NCBI RefSeq assembly: GCF_017742235.1
Contig: NZ_JAGHKQ010000001.1
Span: 62,001 to 126,000, forward strand
Length of the DNA stretch: 64,000 nucleotides
Direction of reading: 5' to 3'
DNA from: Bacillus sp. 165
GTDB taxonomy: Bacteria > Bacillota > Bacilli > Bacillales > Bacillaceae_G
Position numbers and translations under genes: made by a program. The notes beneath the pieces are model-generated. The model made no database searches. It was not told the origin of the DNA and was given only the letters and a program-made list of their open reading frames with translations. Below are positions 34,658 to 41,937 of the stretch, piece by piece (positions within the stretch are counted from its first letter, which is position 1; each line of letters opens with the position of its first letter).

Positions 34658-35530
34658 ATGACAGCCACCATTCAAAATGATGTATTGACCATCACTATAG
34701 AAGAGGCGGGAGCAGAACTCACAAGCATCCAATTAAATGCGGACAAAACAGAATACTTATGGCAAGCAGAGCCTTCCTTTTGGCAACGTCATGCACCGAT
34801 CTTATTTCCCATTGTCGGCAGACTTGTAGACAATACATATTATGTAAAGGGTATGCCCTATGAGCTGCCGCAGCATGGATTTGCCCGTGATATGACCTTC
34901 GATATCGCCCAGCAAAGCGATACCTTTATTACATACAAATTAACTAGCAACGAAGCGACGTTGCAAAAATACCCGTTTCAATTTGAATTATATGTAACAT
35001 ACACATTGGAAAATAACTCCCTTCATGTTCAATATGAAGTGAAAAATCGTACAGATGGGGACATGTATTTTTCTATCGGTGCTCATCCTGGTTTCCGCTG
35101 TCCATTGCTTGCTAATGAACAATATACGGACTACTATCTGGAGTTTTCCTCTCCAGAACGATTAGAAACATATGTGCTGCAAGGTCCGTATATTAGAGAA
35201 GAAAAGCTGGTTTTAGCGGAACGGGCAGGCTCGCTCCCGCTTTCACAACAATTATTTAAAAATGATGCGATTATTTTGGAAAATATGAACCATAACGAAA
35301 TTACTATTCGTTCGCACAAAAATGAAAAATTCATTCGAGTCAGCTTTGACGGCTTTCCATATGTAGGCATTTGGTCAGAAAGCAACGGGGCTCCATTTGT
35401 ATGCATAGAACCGTGGTACGGTATCGCAGATGAAGTCGGAGAAGCGAAAGAACTGCACAGAAAAAAAGGAATACAAGTTCTTGGCAAAGATGAAAACTTC
35501 ACTTGCCAATACACGATTACAATTGGTTGA
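34658..35530 (+). CDS. Aldose 1-epimerase family protein (LacX-like)
   Basis: Beta-sandwich mutarotase-type protein of 290 aa. Features are ILFPIVGRL near residue 50, the catalytic histidine region LPQHGFARDM, SIGAHPGFRCPL and a final PFVCIEPWYGIAD. Members open and close hexose rings, or act on hexose-6-phosphates; the substrate here is unknown. AAAGGAG precedes ATG 34658. It lies between the two RNase H-like genes, where B. subtilis has ypdP, so it is an insertion relative to that order. A ribosome site for ypdQ starts right after its stop. Confidence 0.9.
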   Translation: MTATIQNDVLTITIEEAGAELTSIQLNADKTEYLWQAEPSFWQRHAPILFPIVGRLVDNTYYVKGMPYELPQHGFARDMTFDIAQQSDTFITYKLTSNEATLQKYPFQFELYVTYTLENNSLHVQYEVKNRTDGDMYFSIGAHPGFRCPLLANEQYTDYYLEFSSPERLETYVLQGPYIREEKLVLAERAGSLPLSQQLFKNDAIILENMNHNEITIRSHKNEKFIRVSFDGFPYVGIWSESNGAPFVCIEPWYGIADEVGEAKELHRKKGIQVLGKDENFTCQYTITIG

Positions 35531-35544
35531 TTGGGGGAACCGCG

Positions 35545-35946
35545 TTGATCGAAGTATATATTGACGGAGCGACAAAAGGAAATCCTGGTCCATCGGGAGC
35601 GGGGATATTTATAAGAGGAAATGGGTCCGCTGTACAACTGGCCATTCCTCTTGGCATCATGACCAATCATGAAGCTGAATATCATTCACTATTAGAAGCA
35701 TTAAAGTATTGCAGGCAGCAAGGATATAAAACGGTTTCATTCCGGACAGATTCCCAATTAGTAGAACGCGCTGTAGAAAAGCAATACGCCAAAAACAAAA
35801 CGTTTGCTCCGCTATTAGAAGAAGCGTTACAGCTCATCGCAGCGTTTGATTTATTCTTTATTAAGTGGATACCGAGCAGTCAAAATAAAGTAGCAGATGA
35901 ATTGGCTCGAAAAGCAATTTTGCAAAACAGAGGAGAAAATAGATGA
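35545..35946 (+). CDS. ypdQ: RNase HI family protein YpdQ
   Basis: Short RNase H fold protein of 133 aa. Catalytic acids lie in VYIDGATKGNPGPSGAG (Asp), NHEAEYHSLLEAL (Glu), SFRTDSQLVERA (Asp) and VADELARKA (Asp), so all four carboxylates of the active site are present, unlike ypeP. TTG 35545 has GGGGGAAC upstream; an earlier ATG in frame would overlap the epimerase gene and give a poorly conserved extension. The stop codon overlaps the next gene (ATGA). Confidence 0.88.
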   Translation: MIEVYIDGATKGNPGPSGAGIFIRGNGSAVQLAIPLGIMTNHEAEYHSLLEALKYCRQQGYKTVSFRTDSQLVERAVEKQYAKNKTFAPLLEEALQLIAAFDLFFIKWIPSSQNKVADELARKAILQNRGENR

Positions 35947-36848
35947 AAAAAAAATGGGTTGCCAATGTTTCTTTATTGTTTGTAGCTTTCATATGGGGTG
36001 TAACATTCGTCATTGTCCAAAACGCCATTTCTCTTGTTCCACCGTTTACCTTTAATGCTATTCGTTTTTTTCTTGCAGGTGTTATTTTACTAATTATAGA
36101 GCGTATGTTAAAAGGAAAATCCACTTCTGCATATAAGAAGAGTCTGCTTCCCGGCGCTGTTGTCGGTTGCTTTCTATTTGGCGGCTATTTGTTCCAAACA
36201 TTCGGATTGCTGTATACAACATCCTCAAAAGCCGGCTTTTTAACAGGACTCAGTGTCGTACTTATCCCTGTTTTCTCGTTTATCTTTTTAAAACAAAAAA
36301 CAGGTATGTTTGCTATAATCGGCGTTGCTATAGCCACTCTCGGATTATTTTTATTAACAACTGAAAGCGGCTTTTCGTTAAATCGAGGAGATGCACTGGT
36401 GCTTTGTTGCGCAGTTTCCTTTGCAATCCACATTTTATTAAATGGAACTTATTCAAAACAGTACTCCGTTCTCCATTTAACCACCATTCAAATTCTCACG
36501 GTAGCCGCGCTTTCCGCTGGCTGCGCTGTTTTCTTTGAAGATTGGAGTGTACTGCTTTCGGCTGCTCTATGGCGTAATGCTTCCTTTGTATTTTCTTTAT
36601 TTATTACCGCTGTATTAGCAACAGCTCTCGCATTTTTTATTCAAACAGCAGCACAAACGCTTATCTCTCCTACGCGCGTTGCCATTATTTTTGCGATGGA
36701 ACCTGTATTTGCCGCAGTAGCCGGCATACTTTTTGCATCTGAGCGGTTGTCTGTAGCCGCAGCTGTTGGGGGTGTATGTATTTTTCTTGGCATGATTTTG
36801 GCTGAATTACCAAACAAACCTGTAAAAAAAGAAACGCAAGCGGCATGA
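35943..36848 (+). CDS. EamA family (DMT) transporter
   Basis: Drug/metabolite transporter of 301 aa with ten hydrophobic helices in two EamA repeats. Typical motifs are VAFIWGVTFVIVQNAI at the start, PFTFNAIRFFLAG, and in the second half ALAFFIQTAAQ and IFAMEPVFAAVAGIL. Substrate unknown. It overlaps the ypdQ stop codon by 4 bases, so translation is coupled. Confidence 0.92.
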   Translation: MKKKWVANVSLLFVAFIWGVTFVIVQNAISLVPPFTFNAIRFFLAGVILLIIERMLKGKSTSAYKKSLLPGAVVGCFLFGGYLFQTFGLLYTTSSKAGFLTGLSVVLIPVFSFIFLKQKTGMFAIIGVAIATLGLFLLTTESGFSLNRGDALVLCCAVSFAIHILLNGTYSKQYSVLHLTTIQILTVAALSAGCAVFFEDWSVLLSAALWRNASFVFSLFITAVLATALAFFIQTAAQTLISPTRVAIIFAMEPVFAAVAGILFASERLSVAAAVGGVCIFLGMILAELPNKPVKKETQAA

Positions 36849-36856
36849 AGTCACTT

Positions 36857-37126
36857 CTACTCGAATTGACTCACAAAAGCCCTTGCGCTTTTTGTATCTT
36901 CAACTTCCTGTTGCAACAGTGCTTCTAACAGTCCGATATAATAACTACCGTCAAAATGACGCTGATGCCGGAGCGTTGCTTCAATGGCAATGGTAACCAT
37001 ACTATCGGCTGCACCGGTATATTTTTGTCCGAATGCAATAAATCCAAGCTCCTCTTCGGAAAATTTAAACCCCTTTGACTGTAAGAACACTATATAATTT
37101 GTAACAGTATTTCTATTTTCGCTCAT
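36857..37126 (-). CDS. Small conserved protein, possibly DUF6123
   Basis: Protein of 89 aa, starting MSENRNTVTNYIVFLQSKGF, with the motif FIAFGQKYTGAAD and a histidine pair in TLRHQRHFDG. I believe this matches a Bacillus-specific small family (DUF6123), but I could not check. AGGTGAAGA precedes ATG 37126. It converges with the EamA gene. Function unknown. Confidence 0.75.
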   Translation of the reverse strand: MSENRNTVTNYIVFLQSKGFKFSEEELGFIAFGQKYTGAADSMVTIAIEATLRHQRHFDGSYYIGLLEALLQQEVEDTKSARAFVSQFE

Positions 37127-37203
37127 TATATCTTCACCTTACTTATTTTCTTTCTTCCCTCCTTTTCATCATACATCGTTTTGAACCGCTTGCAAATAAA
37201 AAT

Positions 37204-37225
37204 TACCCTCCAAAACTGGAGGGTA
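37204..37225 (-). terminator. Terminator after the GDYXXLXY gene
   Basis: TACCCTCCA / TGGAGGGTA, 9-bp stem, T-rich minus-strand tail. Confidence 0.85.
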
Positions 37226-37232
37226 TTCCTCT

Positions 37233-37730
37233 TTATTCAGTTCCCTCTATAAATTGATGCCAGCGGGAGACCTTCACATGCACTTTCAGCCTTCCAGCCT
37301 GTTCCTCAATAGCCTTGCCCGTTCCTTCTTTGACATACAACCGCTCTAATCCATATTCTAAGCGTAAAGTCCCATCGCCATTCTCCATCGCTTTCGCCCT
37401 GAGAACAACCTCTTCGCTGCTCGCATTAGGCTTATCCCTTACAACCTTTTTAACCTCATACTCATTTCCTTGTTTTCGCAGCAGCACATATACTTTTTCG
37501 CGGAACGTTATCCTTTCTGTTCCTTCCCACTTACTATATGGAACCGTAGAAATCGTATAATTTAAATATACATAATCGCCATAAAACAAATCCTGCGGAT
37601 CAACCGGCTCTGTCTGCAATATAATATCTTTTCCGTACCATTTTGTATAATAATGTACTCCTGCCATTCCTGATAAACTCACAAGTTGACAGATGACCAG
37701 CAATACAATCCACCATGTTCTCTTTTTCAT
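37233..37730 (-). CDS. GDYXXLXY domain membrane-anchored protein
   Basis: Protein of 165 aa: an N-terminal anchor (about residues 7-27) and an extracellular domain with the eponymous motif GDYVYLNY (about residues 51-58). These proteins are nearly always encoded next to DUF2157 membrane proteins, as here, and probably act together. Function unknown. It overlaps the DUF2157 stop codon by 4 bases. Confidence 0.9.
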   Translation of the reverse strand: MKKRTWWIVLLVICQLVSLSGMAGVHYYTKWYGKDIILQTEPVDPQDLFYGDYVYLNYTISTVPYSKWEGTERITFREKVYVLLRKQGNEYEVKKVVRDKPNASSEEVVLRAKAMENGDGTLRLEYGLERLYVKEGTGKAIEEQAGRLKVHVKVSRWHQFIEGTE

Positions 37731-38986
37731 TTTCTCTCTTCCTCCTCTTCAAATAATTCCTTTTGTTTATGAGTAAGGAAAAAGTACAGCCCTGTTACAA
37801 TAAGAGCTCCGATTAAGAAAAAGAGAGATTTCGATAAAAATGTAAACCCAAACTGAAAGTAAACGGTAAAAATACTCACAATAAGTAAATTAGAGCCTAA
37901 GCGAATAGTCTTCCGCTCCGTCGTCTTATAGCCCTGCACAAGAAGGCTGACAGGGTATAAGATAACCATAAACAACGCTGCATAATTAGCAGAATCTGCA
38001 TTTGGAAGAAATAGAACAGGAAAAAACAGCACCCATTCAAGCAACGTACTGACCGGCTCCTGCCTCTTTTTTTTCATGTAAAATGAAACAGTAAAGAGAA
38101 GCAGAATGCTTATAACATAAACCGCAATCACACTAGAAGATACATCAGCCGTGAATGCATCTGGAAGCAAAATATTTACTACATAATAAAAGTACAATCC
38201 GATAATCGGCAAAGTTTTCAGCGGGTGTCTATATGGCTTGCTCTCTACCTCTCCTATCACATGCAAAAGTGCTACAATCACAAACGGCAGAGTATATTGA
38301 CAAAGCTGCTGCCATATAGCATGTTCTTGCTGGTGGAAACTTATCGGAAGCAAAATGGACCACTGTAATAGAGTACTGATAGTAAACAGACGGCTGTACA
38401 GTACTTTTTTCTCTTTGAATACAAGATAACCAAGGCCCAGTGCCGACAGCACTAAAATCCCGACATGAATAGTAGAAAAGGAAGATCCGCTATAGATTTG
38501 TCCCACATTCCAAATAACGGCACTTACAACGACTAAAAACGGGTTTCTATACATGAGAGCCACAAGGTACGCAGCCAAGCCCCACAAACAGAACACTACA
38601 GCGCTGTACGACACATAATGAAAGGTTTGCCCTATTAAAATCATCCCTGCTCCAAAGCTGATGATTCCTAAAAATAATAACCCAATTCCCCATACTTTAT
38701 TTCTCTTCTCATACACAAATGCACCAGCACCGTAAAACCCGATGAGAAATACAAAAATGATGATAAGCTTGAATTCAGCCGTCAGTACATCCCAATTAGA
38801 CGCAATAAAAGTCAATACGCTTAATGCCAACAGTATACTTGCAAAAATAGGCAGGAGCTTCACAAACCATTTACGAGAATCTTCTTCCGCTGCAGTATTC
38901 GCTAACATATGCATTCCTTGTTCCTTTGTAATAATAGATTGCTCTATCCATTGCTCTACAAGCTTCTCAAGCTCTCTATACTTCAC
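37727..38986 (-). CDS. DUF2157 membrane protein
   Basis: Protein of 419 aa with a soluble N-terminal DUF2157 helix bundle (about residues 1-40, including EQSIITKEQG) and about 12 hydrophobic segments from about residue 45 to the C-terminus, which ends in an acidic tail. GTG 38986 follows GGGGGAGAATGG. First gene of a two-gene operon with the GDYXXLXY protein. Its promoter has a palindromic operator (39067-39082). Function unknown. Confidence 0.88.
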   Translation of the reverse strand: MKYRELEKLVEQWIEQSIITKEQGMHMLANTAAEEDSRKWFVKLLPIFASILLALSVLTFIASNWDVLTAEFKLIIIFVFLIGFYGAGAFVYEKRNKVWGIGLLFLGIISFGAGMILIGQTFHYVSYSAVVFCLWGLAAYLVALMYRNPFLVVVSAVIWNVGQIYSGSSFSTIHVGILVLSALGLGYLVFKEKKVLYSRLFTISTLLQWSILLPISFHQQEHAIWQQLCQYTLPFVIVALLHVIGEVESKPYRHPLKTLPIIGLYFYYVVNILLPDAFTADVSSSVIAVYVISILLLFTVSFYMKKKRQEPVSTLLEWVLFFPVLFLPNADSANYAALFMVILYPVSLLVQGYKTTERKTIRLGSNLLIVSIFTVYFQFGFTFLSKSLFFLIGALIVTGLYFFLTHKQKELFEEEEERK

Positions 38987-39066
38987 ACCATTCTCCCCCT
39001 TCTCTACATACTTTCTCTATTACATTGTAAGAATTACAGAATGAATTCATTACAAATTTACATTAT

Positions 39067-39082
39067 AGTGTAATTTTACACT
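39067..39082 (-). promoter_or_regulatory. Palindromic operator in the DUF2157 promoter spacer
   Basis: AGTGTAA-TT-TTACACT is a perfect 7-2-7 palindrome. On the minus strand it ends one or two bases before a TATAAT (39062-39067), so it fills the spacer of the likely promoter for the DUF2157/GDYXXLXY operon. The regulator is unknown. Confidence 0.6.
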
Positions 39083-39181
39083 TAATTTCAGAAAAAACAA
39101 TATATTTTCACAATAAATTGAGGTTTCCATCAATATTCTTTTCTTTCTTTTCCGACAGGTTGAGAGCAAGATTCAAATAAA

Positions 39182-39206
39182 AAACAGCTTTTATCTAAAG
39201 CTGTTT
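39182..39206 (-). terminator. Terminator of ypcP
   Basis: AAACAGCTTT / AAAGCTGTTT, loop TATCT, with T run on the minus strand. Confidence 0.85.
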
Positions 39207-39224
39207 ATACTATGTCTTATTCAG

Positions 39225-40091
39225 TTATAAAAGTACTAAAAATTGCTCAGAACGGCTCCATTCCATCTCTTTTACAATTCTAGTAATCTGTTGTTTATCC
39301 GCTGTCAAAAGCGCATCCTCAAGCGTGCAGCATACTGGGACTTCACAATGAATTCTAGCCAGCTGTCTGGACATATGAAGATTATCCAAATCCCCCTCGA
39401 TTTTCGTGCGTTGTGCTTTTGTAAGAAGCGGTAAATTTGTTAATATTCCTTCGATTGAACTGAATTTTTGAATTAAGCTGTACGCTGTTTTTTCCCCGAT
39501 TCCCTTCACACCAGGATAATTATCGCTGCTGTCACCCATTAACGCCTTGACGTCTATAATCTGACTCGGGGATACTCCTTTTTCCTCTACAATTCTTGTA
39601 GGCGTATAAAACTCATAATTTCCCAATCCTTTTCGCAGCAGCATAATCGTTACATTTTCATCTGCCAGCTGTAAAAGGTCTGTATCTCCTGTCAAAATAA
39701 TAACCTCTGCCTCTTGTTTGTACTGACACGCTAGGGTGCCTATGCAATCATCTGCTTCATAACCAGCTAAGCCCACGTTTGGAATTTCTAAACCGTCCGT
39801 TACGCTTTTTACCAAATCAAATTGCGGCTTTAATTCGTCCGGAGGTGCATTGCGATTAGCCTTATAATCGCTGAAGCTTTCTGTTCGAAATGTGGAGCTC
39901 CCCATATCCCAGCAAGCAATAACGTGACTTGGATTAACGGTTTGTATTGCTGTCAGCATATGCTTTAAAAATCCGTGCACACCGTTTGTCGGTACTCCTT
40001 CAGATGTTTTCATATAATTCCCATGGACGCTTGTTGCGTAAAAGGAACGAAATAATAATGCCATACCATCAACTAAAAGAATTTTCTTCAT
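39225..40091 (-). CDS. ypcP: 5'-3' exonuclease YpcP
   Basis: Stand-alone version of the DNA polymerase I 5'-nuclease domain, about 288 aa. Metal-binding acids are visible in LVDGMALLFRSF, EADDCIGTLA, LTGDTDLLQLAD and LMGDSSDNYPGVKGIGEKTA; the last is the helix-hairpin-helix that binds DNA. It removes RNA primers or flaps. The frame is open 27 codons upstream, through the terminator of the preceding RNA, but ATG 40091 has AGGAG. In B. subtilis ypcP also lies near ypbS. Confidence 0.92.
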   Translation of the reverse strand: MKKILLVDGMALLFRSFYATSVHGNYMKTSEGVPTNGVHGFLKHMLTAIQTVNPSHVIACWDMGSSTFRTESFSDYKANRNAPPDELKPQFDLVKSVTDGLEIPNVGLAGYEADDCIGTLACQYKQEAEVIILTGDTDLLQLADENVTIMLLRKGLGNYEFYTPTRIVEEKGVSPSQIIDVKALMGDSSDNYPGVKGIGEKTAYSLIQKFSSIEGILTNLPLLTKAQRTKIEGDLDNLHMSRQLARIHCEVPVCCTLEDALLTADKQQITRIVKEMEWSRSEQFLVLL

Positions 40092-40116
40092 TCGTCCATC
40101 TCCTATTTTCGGCACA

Positions 40117-40336
40117 AAAATAAAAAACCTCACGTGTGTACGTAAGGTTATTGCACCCGCATGTGCCGTCACTTGTAAATGCCCTAAAACCCGCTCTCGC
40201 AGGTGGATGCTCTCACAAACACCTTCATCTTCCTTATGTAAGGCATGATGTCAGAGTTTAAATATCGAACTTCCGTATTCATAACGTTGGTTTAAGACAT
40301 AAATAAGTCCGTACACTGCAGGAATCATTCACTTTT
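40117..40336 (-). ncRNA. ssrS: Structured RNA upstream of ypcP, 6S RNA-like
   Basis: Reading the minus strand from about 40336, the RNA starts near GATTCCTGCAGTGTACGG and ends GGCACATGCGGGTGCAATAACC plus a terminator. The two ends pair as a long stem (CCTGCA with TGCGGG, then TGT with ACA). Inside, ATGCCTTA pairs with TAGGGCAT, and AGGTG with CACCT, leaving a large asymmetric internal bubble on the 5' side. This long rod with a central bubble is the shape of 6S RNA, which binds sigma-70/A RNA polymerase. A TATGAT at 40343-40348 is a likely -10 box. I am moderately sure; a cis-acting leader of ypcP is the alternative. Confidence 0.6.
40120..40149 (-). terminator. Terminator of the 6S-like RNA
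   Basis: AACCTTACGT / ACGTGAGGTT (one G-U pair) then TTTTTTATTTTT on the minus strand. It ends about 20 bases before the ypcP ribosome site. Confidence 0.85.
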
Positions 40337-40441
40337 AAACATATCATACAGTACTTTCAAATACGTTGTATGATCTTTTGTGTCTCCTATTGTAATATAA
40401 AAAATCGAGGGATGCAACCTTAAAAGACCATATATTTTCCT

Positions 40442-41263
40442 CTATTTTTCAACAGGATTTTCATCGTAAGAAATCCAATCGCTCCAGCTTCCACTATATA
40501 GTTTCACATTTTCGAAACCAGCTTGCCGCAGTGCCAGCACATTTGGACAGGCTGTCACACCAGATCCACAATATACAATAATTTCAGCGTCTTTCTGTAA
40601 AGAGGCAAATTGTTCATCTTGCTCTTTAAAAATACCTTCCTCTGTCAGTGCATCCTTCCAAAAGCTGTGGATGGCAGTTGGGATGTGCCCGGCTTTTTTA
40701 TCGATAGGTTCCTCAATACCTTCATAACGCTTCTTTTCTCTAGAATCAATCAGCACAAATTTCGTATTTTGTTCAATCCGCTCTTTCACATCCTGCATAT
40801 TTACCTGCATATGCTGCTGCACTGATGGAATAAATGTGTTAGGGGTAATAGAGGGAAGTTCCTCTGTAACAGGGTAACCTTGTTGCAGCCACATAGGCAA
40901 TCCGCCATTTAAGACATATACCTTTTTATGCCCCACATACGTAAGCAGCCACCAGAAGCGAGACGCCATCGCTCCATGCTGACTGTCATACGCCACCACC
41001 GTTGTATCTTGACCGATTCCTGCCTCAGCCAGCTTTTGAACGAACTCATCCACATTTGGAAGTGGATGACGCCCTCCGTGAACATCGATTTTACCAGATA
41101 AATCTGTATTCAAATCCATATAAACTGCACCTGGAATGTGACCTCTCGTATATTGCTGGTATCCCCATTCTGGATTAGCTAAATCGAACTGACAGTCCAC
41201 GATACGAATATTTTCATCCTTTAAGCAGGCAAACAGCTGATCCGCATCCTTTGTATAAATCAT
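40442..41263 (-). CDS. Sulfurtransferase (thiosulfate / 3-mercaptopyruvate)
   Basis: Tandem rhodanese protein, about 273 aa. The N-domain is inactive (no Cys in YDSQHGAMASRFWWLL) and the C-domain has the catalytic loop YCGSGVTAC near residue 235. The CGSGVTAC loop is of the type found in 3-mercaptopyruvate and thiosulfate sulfurtransferases, which move sulfur to cyanide, thiols or tRNA pathways. ATG 41263 is 6 bases after GAGGG; an ATG at 41269 touches the site and is less likely. Confidence 0.9.
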   Translation of the reverse strand: MIYTKDADQLFACLKDENIRIVDCQFDLANPEWGYQQYTRGHIPGAVYMDLNTDLSGKIDVHGGRHPLPNVDEFVQKLAEAGIGQDTTVVAYDSQHGAMASRFWWLLTYVGHKKVYVLNGGLPMWLQQGYPVTEELPSITPNTFIPSVQQHMQVNMQDVKERIEQNTKFVLIDSREKKRYEGIEEPIDKKAGHIPTAIHSFWKDALTEEGIFKEQDEQFASLQKDAEIIVYCGSGVTACPNVLALRQAGFENVKLYSGSWSDWISYDENPVEK

Positions 41264-41276
41264 TTGCATCCCTCGC

Positions 41277-41540
41277 TTATTTATTAGCTAACCGGCTGGC
41301 ATACTCTCGAACCATTTCTTCAGTTACATACTTTCGTTCTGCCGTAATGCCATATTTTGAAAGTGCATTGATTTGCTTCGTAGTCATATTAATACTATCG
41401 ACTGAAAACGGTTGATGTTGCAAACATAGCATAACAGCTGAATCGATTGCAGCCTCTCTCTCCGCTTCTAATCGAAGAAATTCCTGTACCGCCGCATGCT
41501 GTTTTTTAGAGTGAGCTGAAATTGCCTTATGTACTTCCAT
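41277..41540 (-). CDS. ypbS: DUF2533 protein YpbS
   Basis: Small protein of 87 aa, starting MEVHKAISAHSKKQHAAVQ, with FSVDSINMTTKQINALSKYGI and KYVTEEMVREYASRLAN; these match YpbS as I know it. Probably cytoplasmic and helical. It is cotranscribed with the rhodanese gene, whose start is 14 bases downstream. Function unknown. Confidence 0.85.
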   Translation of the reverse strand: MEVHKAISAHSKKQHAAVQEFLRLEAEREAAIDSAVMLCLQHQPFSVDSINMTTKQINALSKYGITAERKYVTEEMVREYASRLANK

Positions 41541-41636
41541 TCTGTATTCCTGCCTTTCAGTAAGATAATATAATACATCAATTTTGTTCTAAATTATTCT
41601 GCTAGTCAATATTTAATACAAAGGGGGAATCTGTCC

Positions 41637-41897
41637 ATGACAAAAAAAGATGCGAAACAAACAGGTAACATCATTGCTCTTGAAGGTGGAAAGCTGAAAA
41701 ATCCTGCCGCTTCCAAATACCCCGCTTTAACTGTAGAAGGAAAAACATACGAGCTCACTTCCTTTGTATTGTGTGGTGAAACACCCGAAGGGAAGCGGCT
41801 CGTATTATCTCACATGGTTTCTACAGATGACTTTGCAGGACTTGTAAAAACATTGGATATGGTGCTGCAAAAACGAATCGAAAAAATTTTCTTTTAA
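41637..41897 (+). CDS. Hypothetical protein, 86 aa
   Basis: Soluble small protein, starting MTKKDAKQTGNIIALEGGK from ATG 41637 with GGGGGAATC upstream. It has a beta-rich middle (VEGKTYELTSFVLCGETPEGKRLVLSH) and ends KTLDMVLQKRIEKIFF. No recognised family. It is divergent from ypbS and converges with dynA, and was not part of the B. subtilis order I remember. Confidence 0.65.
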   Translation: MTKKDAKQTGNIIALEGGKLKNPAASKYPALTVEGKTYELTSFVLCGETPEGKRLVLSHMVSTDDFAGLVKTLDMVLQKRIEKIFF

Positions 41898-41937
41898 TGT
41901 GGCCCTGATATATAGGGCCTTATTTTTCATACGCATT

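Noticed and set aside
40100-40336. T-box or riboswitch ahead of ypcP
   Set aside because: No T-box motif (AGGGTGGnACCGCG) and no S-box, thi-box, lysine, purine or cobalamin consensus; the fold suits 6S better.
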